Positions 52,401-63,618 of a stretch of 64,000 nt of DNA are shown here, piece after piece. Made by a program: the position numbers and the translations under genes. The DNA is from Haemonchus contortus (Eukaryota; Nematoda; Chromadorea; Rhabditida; Trichostrongylidae). The notes beneath the pieces are model-generated. The model ran no database searches. It was not told the DNA's origin and saw only the letters and a program-made list of their open reading frames with translations. The stretch is from the NCBI GenBank assembly GCA_000469685.2, contig LS997567.1, positions 21,934,108-21,998,107 of the forward strand, given 5' to 3'. Every line of letters starts with the position of its first letter. Within the stretch, counting starts at the first letter, position 1.

Positions 52401-54290
52401 GCCCGTATGCATAACGCCCGGGGTAGGGGAGGGAGAGGAAATGTTTGCCGAGGGCGCGAGTGTTCAAATGGGGTTTTTCCTTTGTTCTGTGTCAAGATAG
52501 TTGCAATGGAGCTAAGTATTTTCCTATAAACAGGTGAAGAATCGACAGCCCTTGGTAGTCATGTGATGTTTGTCTCTGCGACCTTACCTTAGCGAGAGCT
52601 CAGAGAAGCCCGACCCCATTGGCTCCCCGGGGGAGGAATCTACCCCTAAAATAGAGCTGGGGCGCCGATGGTCATGTAGACCGCAACTCTGCTATTCACT
52701 ACATTATTCGACTGAGCGCTTATTCCTCTGACTTCTGCTGCCGAATTCGTCAACTATTGCTCTGATTTTATTCTACTGCTGCAACCAACTACAAATTTAT
52801 TTATATTGCTGAATTCATTGCTATTAAGCAGTCGAATCTTCAGATAAGCACGTTTTCTTTCTAGATTTACACCAGTTATCGTGAGCATGTTGCATCGCGA
52901 TCCTGGTGTGATTTGAGAAGGAAACTGGAATTATTTCTGTGAGCAACTAATGAGTAGTTTTTTGCCTGATTTGTATACTATTACATATCCTATTGCATTT
53001 TATTCTTTGTTACCCTGCTATTCCTGTCGTGGGAGTGGGTTGGCGACATGGCGCTTGTTATGCGTGATATTAATTTATTTTATGTTCCACTTTTGTTCAT
53101 AGCTCTCAATTTTCGTCCTAAATGAATGCTGTCAGGTATTGCAGTTGTAATTGTGCACCTTCTGCTGGCTTTGCTCTTAATTTTTTAACGAGCCCTGCCT
53201 TGGGAAGCGGTTTACGAACCTTCGCGCAGAAGGGCCACTTCCCGCCTAGGTGCGAAAACCTGTTCTCCATTGTGTTGTCCACATCTTCCATGAGCGCATA
53301 AAAAATTAAGTGTTGAAGGTGTAATATGGTAGCAATAGTAAGAAAGCCCGGCGCTTAGAGCAAAAAAGTTTTCGAACAAGAATCATGTGTATACCACGTG
53401 TAAAGGTTGAAATTGACGCTGCAACGGACTGAAATGCTTCGATGCGGTGACTTGGAGAAAGAATATCTACCAAATGTACATCAGTGCTAGTGACAAGGAA
53501 TAAATTTTAGGAGGGATTAAGCCGAGGGTTGCGGTGCTGGGGGTGGGTGCATAAAGGAAGGTTGCGTACGCGCAGGATTCCCGAGGTATGAGCATCCCGA
53601 GATTAGGATGGCGCAGAAATGTAAAGGTTAAAGAGTGGAAGAAGTGGCACGTATCGAATAAGTAATCCTGAATGGATTGGTATATGGTTCTTGGTGCCTC
53701 TTTGATGACGCTGCTTTCAGCCCCAAATATCTGAAAACCCTGTAAAAGATGAGAATAGCCAAACTTCAAGCCGAGTGTTATTTAATGACTAACATCTAGA
53801 AACCACAATATCAACTGTTTATCTGGTGTGCAAATTTTATTCATTCGAAGCTTTTTTCTAGGCGCTTCACTGTCTTTTTGTCCCCTTCATTTGTTTTTTT
53901 CACACACTTAATTACCTGAAACCTGAGGGCAGCGCGATGATATTTAATTTGCGCATCTAACTAAGGTTACTTTGTACTTGGGTGCGCGATAACTGGATGC
54001 TCGGTTCAAAGTTTCCACAACCCTCCAATCACTCCATCTGCTACTTCCTTCAGCCTTCGTAGGCTGTAGCTCCCCTCCACTTTGTTAAAAAGCTTCCCTG
54101 AGGCAAAAATCTACACTCTTCCTAAATTCCGGTTCAATTAATCGAAAAACACGAACTTCGGATACCATTCTAACACTGGCCAAACGGTAGTGTAGGCGCG
54201 AAATACTGCGCTCCAGCGTCACTTATCTGACCCACGGCGAAAACAAACACTTCCATGGGGTTCCCTACCCTGGGCGTTATGCATACGGGC
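52401..54290. mobile_element. TIR element of unknown superfamily
   Basis: Ends GCCCGTATGCATAACGCCCG and, inverted, GCCCGTATGCATAACGCCCA, continuing 'gggtaggg'; 1890 bp. No transposase: the best frame (53467-53769, minus) is unrecognised. No clear target duplication. Confidence 0.7.
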
Positions 54291-54439
54291 CTACATCTCG
54301 TATGACGTGACATCGGTCAAGGGGCGGAGATGCGAATTACGACAACAACGGGCCCGCCATTATGCCCTGGACGTCGAAATTGCGGGAGTGAGAGGGACCC
54401 TTCTACAACCCATGGGGGCCGCTGAGTATTAATAAGGTA

Positions 54440-55245
54440 AGAACTCAATAACTTTTTTTATCATGAATGGTGCCTTTAATAATTTTGATGTAAGCTCCGC
54501 TCACTTCAGTGCCAATCCTGCCCACTTGTGGTATCTGACCAAAGTTGTACTGCGACATCTTACCACTTTTTCCCGCATCCCACAGCGTTTCTAAATAGAG
54601 TTATAAATTTTTGATCTAAGCCCGCCCACTTTAATGCCAACCCCGCCCGCTCCTGGGATCTGACCACATTTGTTCTACTACATCTTACCACTTTTTTCCC
54701 CGCATTCTAATACGTTTCCAAGCGAATTCGCATTCATTTTTGGGAAGTAGCTTCCATCTCAGCGCACGCACCGCCCATCGTGAGCGGAGGTTCGCTAAGT
54801 TTACGCATGCACGGACGCACGCATGAAGCCTGCTCACTTTTTATTTTTTTCTGGCCTCGATGCCGTCGTTGGATCGAGTTATGAGTCTCTTTGGAAAGTA
54901 CCGCCCACCGCGAGAATGCTCCGCCAACCGCCGGTAAGTTTCCTGTATTTTAATTATTGACTCGTCCCTCACCTTTGCACATTTTTCCCGGCGTCTGGAC
55001 CATCTTGAAGCCAAAATAAAATGTTTGGCTCTTAGCATTCCGGCACTTGCCCCACCTCCCGTGGGCGGGGCTCCACAGATCTCGTACGTGCTCTGTTAAT
55101 CCTGTCTCAGGCTCCACCCATCCCGAACTTGTCCCGACCTATTAAGGTGTTTTCTCAGGTAAAACCGGATTGTGCGACACACAGACATGCAAACATACAT
55201 ACATACAAACAGACCCACTAAACCTGTGGATTACATATAGTAAGG
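54440..55245. repeat. GC-rich repeat family copy
   Basis: Units with 'aagcccgcccactttaatgcc' and 'gggatctgaccacatttgttctac', then 'cccgtgggcggggctccac', a CATA/CAGA tract and the end 'ttacatatagtaagga'. Same order as at 12990-13925. Confidence 0.7.
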
Positions 55246-55249
55246 ATTC

Positions 55250-56250
55250 CTTGTTATTGCTTGCGAATTCTCGAATATTTATGCCTGCATCCAGGAATCT
55301 TCTCTTTTTCTTTGTAGATGGGTTCTACATCTTTGAAGGACGAGGCAATATTTTCTGTGCCAGTGGAGAAGAGTAGTTGCATACGCACCTATTGTTCCAA
55401 TAGTTTTTTGAATAAAAATGACAGCTGAATTGTACCAGCTCACTTCTACCCTAGAGAAGGCATTACCTCATCCAAAAGCGCTATGGCCTGACGAGTCATC
55501 CGACCACCATCCTTTGAAAGTGCTTGGAGCTGCCGACTACATCACAAGTGCCCAGAGTAAAAGTGTTCTATATGATGCTATTCGGTTTGTGGAGATGGCG
55601 AAGAAAATTACTTGTATCAGCATTCCTGGTGCTCCATAAGCATTAAGGAGGACTGTAGGTAGGCTATATGATGCGTAAACGGGGTTTGCAAGAGTTTAAG
55701 ACACTTCTCATAAAAAAGCAAAACAAGCGCATGCATCAAGGACTTGAACCCCCTGTCACGCCTACAAGTCCATCGTCTTCCCAACGGCACTATACTGCAC
55801 GTCTAGCAATGCTTAGCTCCCTCATGAAAGCAACAAAGTGACGTGATTTCTGGGAAAACTGGGCTCGAAACTTTGTTCCCAGAATCGTTCCGCAGATTTG
55901 GAATTCAGATCCGTTTACGCACCTGAATGTTTGCTTAGGTTTCATAATTGTTGATATTGTTAACTGTTTTCAATTACTTAGTTTTTTAATTGGGCTTTGA
56001 TATAAAGTATGACTCCCCTTATGGTACTAATATTTGCATAAAACTTTCGATTTAGAGGGATTATAAGTCGACGCCAAATTTAGTGGATTAGTAGGGAAAC
56101 ATAAAAATCGTGACAACAGAAATTTGAGTCTTTCTTCATTTGGCTGACTTGCAGTACTGTGGGTCACCATTGACCGACAATGTCATGAACATGTTAAGAA
56201 CCGAAGCTTTATTGAAAGTCCACACTAAGAAGTTGGAAGCAAGATATATA
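55250..56250. other. Mostly unassigned; tRNA-like segment
   Basis: At 55735-55800 the minus strand has a B-box-like GGGTTCAAGTCC and an imperfect A-box, a tRNA-like (SINE or decayed tRNA) signature. A 73-codon plus frame at 55418-55639 starts with ATG but is not recognised. Confidence 0.3.
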
Positions 56251-56253
56251 CAG

Positions 56254-56480
56254 TAGTGCTCAAAAGTGTTCGGCCAAACGCTTTTTCGTTTGTAGCTTTT
56301 TTCTCAGTGAAGCATTTCGCGAAATTTCGGTATGTATAGCTAATGCATAGTTCACAGTATACAACACTATTTGGCTGCAAAACAGCTCTATCCACATGAC
56401 TAGCAATAAGAGCAAGGAGATTGATGTGGCAGTAGACTTTGCTGAAGGTAAATTCAGCAACTTCTGCAATTATTCGCACT
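56254..56480. mobile_element. Possible Tc1-type end
   Basis: 'TACAGTAGTGCTCAAAAGTG' followed by 'ttcggcc' looks like a Tc1-type TIR. The partner end was not found with confidence; 56738-56770 has only a loose 'cacttttgaact'. Confidence 0.3.
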
Positions 56481-56867
56481 TAATGTGCATTCTTAATATG
56501 TTTGCCATTAGCTCTCGTACACTTCAGACATGACTCTCCATAATATATCAAGTCCTATGATTCGATCTTAGCTTGAAAATACCCCATTTGAACTTTGCAT
56601 TCTCCATTTGCGACACGACCCTGACGCTCTCAGTTTATAGTGTTCACTGGCGAACTTTTTAAACTTGTTATAACGCTGGCATGCTCAATGGAAACAGTGC
56701 CGAACATCTCAATAAAACCATCGAATTCGCATCATACTGGAAATTGAAAGTGCAGTGACACTTTTGAACTGGTTGCCTTTTTGGCACAAACTCGCTTTAC
56801 GTCAGTCGCGAGGTCTCGAAAGAGGTTCACTTTGAATGCAAACAGTTCTGATGGGGTGAGCCTATTT

Positions 56868-58058
56868 AGTTCCACGTCTAATTACTTCGCACCTTCCTCG
56901 CCCATCCACTCACTCGCCTGTAGGGTGGCCTCGCTTAATTGGTTGGCTGCTGACCTCTCTGCCACACAGCAGTACTCAGGAGTAACAATATTGATTATAT
57001 GATTAAGAAACTTCTAAAGCATGAAAAATAAGGTAAAACGAAAAAAAATAAATATGCAACACTTTAATAATGCAACACAGAAAGCTGTGGAGGCTAAAGT
57101 AATGACTGGAAAAAACATAGGATGGGGAAAAGGATTTATCACAACGTGTAAGCAATCATTCTCACAATGTGTCTGCAGGCAAACTAGTTGACAAAGTGAC
57201 CTTTCAAGCTTTCTTAACACCCTCTATCGCTTTCTTTGGACACCGCCAGTAGGTCACTTGAAGGTATTCAAACATGTGGATGAAAGCATCATAAATCACC
57301 TCTGTAGTGGCTTGTCATCGCATGAGCACGATGTCTCAATTATACTGCTCTGAGTTCGACTACAGAGTTTTCTCGGCTTCAACTCAGGATTAGCTGCTAC
57401 TGTTGCTCTTTCTTATTCCTACGGATCCCTGCACATAGCTAGCCTACCACAATACACTGTACCATCTCTATTTCATGTATCTGCACCCCTTCCACCTCTT
57501 GCAACTTCCTTTCCGTTCCCTCGAGTGCTGTAGCTCCGAATTCTTTTTACATTTATCCTCAGCACCCGAAAGCACTGTGAGCTCTGTCAACCAAAACCCT
57601 TCGTTTTTAGAAACCCTAGGGGCAGCTACAGCTACCTCAAATCCGGAGCACACCTAAATGGCGAAAGGCAGGTAGGTAAGCAAGGGAAGAAAGCATCACG
57701 TTCTAATCTATCGGGACCAAGTGGATGGAGAATGAACCAAGTGAGCAGGAAACAGAGCAATTCTGCAGGAAAATGTCAAGATACTCACCGATAATGCTTC
57801 ATAGTTTCCTTATAATTTGAAGATTTTGAATTTTTACATTTTATTGTCCCAACTGCATATTATTTTAAAATGTGTAATAATAACAAATAATAATATAATA
57901 ATATCAATAATGATAATAACACAGTTTCCAATCCATAGGATCAATATCAGTTCACTCAGACTGCCAGAGAGGTCACAACCAACTAATTAAGCGAGGCCAC
58001 CCCACAGGCGAGTGAGTGGATGCGCGAGAAAGGTGCGAAGTAGTTAGAAGTGTGGAAC
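56868..58058. mobile_element. TIR element, about 1.2 kb
   Basis: Left arm 'gttccacgtctaattacttc' to 'gacctctctgcc' (56868-56971) is repeated inverted at 57965-58058. Arms of about 100 bp, near 90% by eye, include 'actcactcgcctgt.gggtgg'. No transposase and no clean duplication. The interior is unassigned. Confidence 0.7.
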
Positions 58059-58393
58059 CGTGGAACCAAATACCGACTCCCTTTCTGATGGGAACTTGGA
58101 GTCAAGTCGTTAACGAGAACATAACGTATTATATCGAAGACGTCCTCGATGCGGTGTCATGCTCGATGCAGTCAGATTTTTCAACAACGACTCCACCAAA
58201 ATTTTATACTATTTCACTCACTCACTACCGGTTTTGGATTTTGGCCTCGATTTTGGTCAGTGTGCTGTATCACATTAGAATTACAAAGGACGGCAAAGTT
58301 CAATATATTAGGCTATCGAACCTTTTTCTCTTCTACCAAATTAGTTCTACAAATAGTGCTACCATGCATGAGTCGTTTTCTAATAGTCAATTA

Positions 58394-58993
58394 GGCACTA
58401 TTTACCCTTTACTGCCCCACTTTGTCGTGAATGAGCTGGATTTCTATCGAATTTTTTTGAAGAAGATGAAACCGACTAGAAACTTCTCTAGTCTAGAGAG
58501 GCAATTTGACCCGTAGAACACGGATATCGCAATCACTTGTCATAAAGATGCCTAGGGTAGAACATGGATATCATATTTACTCTGCAGGTAACTATACAAC
58601 ACATCCGCGTCCGCTTTCAGTTTCAGCTTTTCAAACATGTTCAACCTCTTGAAATCCTTCAACTCCGTCGTGCGATTATGGCGATGCAGAGCGTTTAGAG
58701 CCATGTTTGATGCGAACGAGGAACTCATAAGTTTGGCAACACACCATTTGATTTTGGCGGCAAAACGCGCGATCGGTTTTGGCACGCACTCTAGCGACGT
58801 CCCATGGCAATGTCGCGTAGAGAAAGTCTAGCGGGGCGACAGGCGCTTTCATGAGGAATGGATGCTATATTCGTGTTCTACGGGTCAAATTACTCTAGGG
58901 AAGTTTTTAATCGGTTTCATCTTCTTGAACAAAATTCGATAGAAATCCAGCCCATTCTCGACAAAGTGGGGAAGTAAAGGGTAAATAGTGGCC
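58394..58993 (-). mobile_element. Deleted Merlin-type element
   Basis: Ends GGCACTATTTACCCTTTACT and, inverted, GGCCACTATTTACCCTTTAC. Inverted arms of about 130 bp include 'tggatttctatcgaattttt' and 'aagaagatgaaaccga'. Flanked by near-identical TCAATTA (7 of 8 positions). The centre keeps a Merlin transposase N-terminus, so it is a deletion derivative of an autonomous copy related to, but distinct from, 23853-25974. Confidence 0.85.
58552..58785 (-). pseudogene. Merlin transposase N-terminal remnant
   Basis: Contains 'MALNALHRHNRTTELKDF' and 'MFEKLKLKADADVLYSYL', aligned with 'MALNALRRRTRQQELLDF' and 'VYEKMQMDHLDLQEWL' of the intact transposase at 24545-25495. The zinc and catalytic domains are absent; the arm sequence follows directly. 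Confidence 0.8.
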
Positions 58994-59079
58994 ATCAATT
59001 ATTCTTCGTTAGCTTCTCACAAAGGCGACAATTGTTCTCAGTGCTTGATGTTTCTAATGCAACTGGTTTTTTGGGAACC

Positions 59080-59710
59080 AGTGCTCTCCTCCTTTTCACG
59101 GGGAGTGGTATGCCGCCTGTATCACTTTTAAATTTGAACGCTCTAGCTCATGAGAATAGGAGTGAGGAACTCCAAACAAACACGCATACACTCACCGAAA
59201 TACTTCGTTAGCGCCCTGTTCGCTATTAAAGGACTCCTGCTTATGTCATGTGTGTTTAGGTGACTTGTTTATTCTTCACTCTTTCCAACTTGCTGCTTAT
59301 TTCAAATCAGATTACGCTCATTTCATGCACACTTCGTCAGGCCCCTCCCCGTTTCTCTCCCTCCAACCTAGTCACTTCCCACCACCTAAAATGAATGTCC
59401 TGGTCCTGCCATCAGTTATATTCTAAATTTAAACGCCATAGGTCCAAGGAAAAAGCTCGCATACGTCGTCTAATACAGTCACCTACTGTCAGTGTTCCTA
59501 TCCTACCCATTGTCTCCTTTTTAATTGTATTATATGAACCCTGCATGTTCAGTGGAACAGGAGCCAAGAATTTTCGGTAAAACACACACACACACTAACA
59601 CACACGCACTTACACATACACTATCTCACTCCGGCACACACCGACACGCAACACACATACATACAGACAACCCAACAGACACGCTTAGCGCACTTTAAAT
59701 AGTGAGATGA
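59080..59710. repeat. GC-rich/CA repeat family copy
   Basis: 'ccgcctgtatcacttttaaa', 'tttgaacgctctagctcatg', a CA tract (59580-59660) and the end 'cagacacgcttagcgcactttaaatagtga', in the same orientation as 1-712. Confidence 0.6.
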
Positions 59711-60600
59711 TTTTGTTGGTCGGTGGAAGTATTCTTGACAGGAACGTCCGAGACCGCACCAACATTCAACGAGCCCGCATCTGAGCATACCACGTGATTC
59801 ACACCTCCCTCTTAACTAGAGGACAAGTCAAAGGTGGGAAGATGCTAATGAGAAATGAATACATTCACCAACACCAAAAAAGAACCCTCCACTCATATTA
59901 TCTATGAAGGCGAATGCAACTTAGTGACAGCTTATCTTTTATTGAGCTCAGAAGGATGTATTATTTGAACGAGTAGTGGCCAACCTAAACTTTCTCTCAT
60001 TTATTCAGGCTCCTTGCTTCTCTCATTCAACCAGTTGTGGGTTATCGCAGTATTTTCCTTTTCTGGCTACAAATAAGCTGCAAATACTGCCGATCGGAAG
60101 TGGATCTTCAGTGTCCTGCTTTGCTTAGCGGAACACCTTCTGATCTTTTAGCACAACTTTAAACTTGTTGAAGCTTTTCAACAGCTCTCATGAAGGTCAG
60201 AAAGGAGTACTGATCGTGATTCAAATGTGATGGGTCCTGTGCGGTAATGAGGGGGCGATGAGTAACATTTTGAGGGAGATTGATCTGCATGGTCTTTGGT
60301 GTTGCAATGGCTAAGGGAATTCGTTCCGCACTACAAGCAACTTATTTCACTCAGTCGTAGCTTATCAGCATTCACACGTGAAACTTGGTGAGCAGGTGAG
60401 ACCTCATCAGCAGTAAACCCTTGAGTGCTTTACTTGTTGTGATATGTTTTTCTCGACTCGCCTACATCGTGAGACTCACCACGTGCTGTGGCGAAATAAC
60501 AGCTGCTAACAAACCATCAAGTCAAGGATAAAAGGATAAAGTTTTTGGCGTTAATCAATCCCGTCTGAGGGATGCGCTCCCGCACTCGACTTCCATTCAG
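59711..60600. other. Non-coding stretch, nothing recognised
   Basis: No repeat end, exon or RNA gene seen. Confidence 0.4.
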
Positions 60601-60609
60601 AATCGTAGT

Positions 60610-60826
60610 GGCGTAATGAGTGCTTATGTGGCCTATACAATGACTTGCGGTGGCCAGCCGATGTACAAGTCAGTGCTTTTATAGTCCCAGACGAGTCTGG
60701 TACCAATTCACCGACCCCGGAGGGATGGAAGACTTGGTTGGCCTAGGCGGGCATCGATCCGGGATTCGAACCCCTAACCGTGCGTGTGATATAGTGCGCC
60801 ACTTGCCACTACATCACCTCCGCCCA
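60610..60826 (-). repeat. tRNA-derived SINE
   Basis: The minus strand begins 'ggcggaggtgatgtagtggc' (A-box like TGATGTAGTGG) and has a perfect B-box GGTTCGAATCC (plus 60762-60772), about 35 bases apart, as in a tRNA head. The body follows ('gggactataaaagcactgac', 'ttgtacatcggctggccacc'). A body fragment recurs at 63135-63160, which supports a dispersed SINE. Confidence 0.7.
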
Positions 60827-60999
60827 TATCAAGTCAAGAACGAGTTACAACAAGTCAAGTGTTCAACTTAACGATTTGATACTAATATCGGCTGATAGTC
60901 TTGGCACATTGTGCGTTTGAGTGGTGATGAGCTATGGCATATAAGCCATTGAGAAGGCGGGGGCAAGCGGGCTCTCAGTAGTGTCAGGGGTGAGAGCAC

Positions 61000-61085
61000 G
61001 ATGCCCGGATAGCACAAGTACGGATCGGATTCGAGTCCCATCCGAGGCCGAGGTTTTGACAATATCTCGCCAATCTTATGAGTCT
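61000..61085 (+). repeat. Second tRNA-like segment
   Basis: 'ggtgagagcacgatgcccgg' and 'ggattcgagtccc' are A- and B-box like. Too degenerate for a functional tRNA; possibly another SINE head. Confidence 0.35.
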
Positions 61086-61749
61086 TGGAAAAAGCGTTGT
61101 GTTCTCGTGAATTTCTCATAAGACGCGACTTTGAAATAGATTCGAGAAGCGAACATCGTCTTTCCGTCTTTCTTTTTTGCGATGGGGAGCTGCATCGAAA
61201 TCTTATTCGAACCTGCATTATACTCATTTAGTGAAGTTCACGAGGAGCTGTGATCAGATAGGTATAATGGCCTTAGCGGTTTTTACTCATTGTTCATCCT
61301 CCATTTTCGTGAGGCATTTGTTTTGAATGTCTTTTTGTTCAAATTTTGTTGGAATTCGTCGAATGCTTCAGAACAGAAACGTGTACTGTTGGTCTAGTTT
61401 ACAGAAGACGGAGCGTTATCTTGTTTAATCCAACCACATTGGGGTGGTTTCCAGTCTGTTCCGTCCCTGTGTTCGAATTGAAAAAATCAACGTGCAGATC
61501 ACCATCACTTCTTCGCTCTTGCTCTCTTCGTTGTTTTAAAAGGGTTGCGGTGTGGATGAACGCGAGAAGGCCAGTCAAACAACAGCTTTATCCTTAAGGC
61601 GCAGACAGTACAACTAAGGCACGAGATCTTCACAATGAGAACAGTAATAGTGTACAATACAGCAGCTCAAGATACATTGATAGAAGCTCAATCGATCATC
61701 CATAGAGGAGAGGAGTGCAGAAGATTACGCGATCTGAATGAGTTGAACG

Positions 61750-61822
61750 GCGCGATGGGGGGGTCGCGCCGCCTCAAATGGGCGGCGCGACCCCGCCCAT
61801 CGCGCCAAACGACCGCCTCCCC
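61750..61822. repeat. GC-rich hairpin joined to a long-TIR family end
   Basis: 'ggcgcgatgg..gggtcgcgccgcc' and its inverse (61750-61776, 61784-61808) form a 26-bp-arm hairpin around 'tcaaatg'. It is followed by CGCGCCAAACGACCGCCTCC CC (61801-61822), the inverse of the terminal GGGGAGGCGGTCGTTTGGCGCG of the elements at 2715 and 49972. No other end was found. Confidence 0.65.
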
Positions 61823-62252
61823 AATCCTACGAGAGGGATGCGTGTTGACCCTACTTCTAAGGGTACCAAGGTACGACAAGTTGCGGTCCCTCCTCTTGGG
61901 GATGAGGTGCGGGGCGCGATTTCAAGAGCCCCCCTTCTTCTAGGGGTAAATCTGTGTATGGAGCTCTTCCCGCGCACGGATATTTCGTAATCTTTCTGTC
62001 TCTCCTTACCTCTTCCGTGCCTCCTTACATCCCCGGGGGCCCTCAGTGTGGTTCCCACCCTCCCACTCGTTCGAGTCTAAGCTAAAATTTCTTCGTTAAT
62101 ATTTTTTATACATGCCCTTCCTTTTCCGTTTTTCAGCGGTGACCTGTCCCTTCTTTGCGTTGGGTGTTCTATGCCATCTCAGAGTAATCGTTTTCCTGAA
62201 GTTCTGCGCTGCATTGCCCTGCTCATCGTATCTCCTTTCCTGTGGAGGCCCT

Positions 62253-62642
62253 TCAACTTCCGTCTTTGGTTTCTCTGCCGCCTGAGGACACTCGCTTATC
62301 CAGCACTTCCTGAAACTCTCGTACCATCTTTAATGCCATAGAATCCGATTCGGACTTCCTCATCGTAAGGAGCTGTCCCCAACGGCTGTCTCCGGCTTTT
62401 GCGTCGTAGGGTAGTCGCACATTGTTTACGATCTTTCTCACATTCTCAACCGCTGCTTTCATCAAACTGTAGACATTGGACCATTTTTTCCTTCTGCTCC
62501 TGGGTCTGGGGCTATTGATGCTTGCTTCTTCGGCGCCCACAATTAACAGTACGTTCGAGTTTAGTTCGATCTGAGGTAGGTCATCAATACTGAATATGAT
62601 TCCTGTCACAGCATCGACCAACAACATGCGAATTTTTAACAA
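62253..62642 (-). other. Unassigned 129-codon open frame
   Basis: Minus frame with 'SRRKKWSNVYSLMKAAVEN' and 'KMVREFQEVLDKRVSSGG'. Protein-like composition, possibly helical; family not recognised. It may belong to the retroelement whose integrase end lies at 63615-64000, on the same strand. Confidence 0.3.
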
Positions 62643-62948
62643 GCAGCGCGGTGAAAGGAGGTATTGCTGCCCTTTTTCTTATGAAGCAGTCTCATTCTTG
62701 CCCGTCCACCAACTTTAGAGCTGCTTGGGAAATTCCAGTTATGCGGATGACGTCCTCCTCATTCTGGATAGCTCCATAATAGACATCCTCTGGTTGCACG
62801 TTTTCCAGACTAAACTGGACGTGCAGGAACTTTTTTCGATTCTCCTACGACTTTTACTGACTTCTGACCAGTCATCTTTCATCGATACCGTTATGAGTTG
62901 TACTGACCATCCTACACTGTTAAAAGTTACATCTTTCATTGTGACCGA

Positions 62949-63060
62949 TCCTTTATATATATAAACCGCTAACTTTGTGTGTCCGTTTGTATGTCCGTTT
63001 GTGTGTCCTCGCAAAAGTCACGTAGGCACGATCAAGAGCGTGGAGATCACAAGAGCGCGG
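62949..63060 (+). repeat. Helitron-like family end
   Basis: A then TCCTTTATATATATAAACCG, followed by TGTCCGTTTG repeats; the same layout as the ends at 843 and (inverted) 712. The far end was not identified. Confidence 0.45.
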
Positions 63061-63131
63061 TGGGGAAGTAAATCACAGGCTAACCAATTTTTTAGAGAAG
63101 AGAGAATGTAGGGTGGGTACGTTCTTCATCG

Positions 63132-63185
63132 GCATCGGCCGGCCGATGTACAAGTCAGTGCTTTTCTGCACCTCCGTCCCGATGC
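63132..63185 (-). repeat. SINE body fragment
   Basis: 'gccgatgtacaagtcagtgc' matches 60656-60675 of the SINE. Confidence 0.5.
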
Positions 63186-63204
63186 GCAATTTCCTATAAT
63201 CAAA

Positions 63205-63618
63205 CTAGAATGATATTTTCAATGTAATAATGACAGCTACGCTCTTGAAAGGATATTTTGCTCTTGAGTGCTTGACTCTAATGCGCGATTTCCAGAAATG
63301 GAACTTGGGGGGGATTCGGGTAAAGCAGTGTCGTTTATACGGAACGTGTAAACGTTTTACTGCTCTCCTCGAGTAAGATCTTAGGTGAGCGATTGTGGAC
63401 TGGTGGTTCAATAAAACAGAAGACAAATTACGCGCGTTCTCTCCTTCAAACAACGGGCACTTGAACCCCATCCGGTAACCGTTGTAATTACCAAGTGGCT
63501 TTACAAGCCGGTTCTCGTCGCAAACGACTTTCGGATGAAGCGACTTGTCCTCCCTAAGAATCAGCTGTTTGAGCCCAGGCCTGCAATGCGAACTTTCAAA
63601 TGCCTGAATGCTTTTCAC
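63205..63618 (-). other. Open frame following the integrase end
   Basis: Minus frame starting at a GTG overlapping the previous stop, 137 codons, no ATG near the start. 'SLHPKVVCDENRLVKPLGN' is protein-like but not recognised. Probably the 3' part of the same LTR element. Confidence 0.3.

Noticed and set aside
55418..55639. 73-codon plus frame starting ATG, considered as a further lst-2 exon
   Set aside because: No similarity to the LST2 region expected next, and no supporting splice structure.
62725..62964. 'SSYADDVLLIL' on the plus strand, like an RT YADD box
   Set aside because: No other RT motif around it; neighbouring retroelement frames run on the minus strand; it ends in a repeat.
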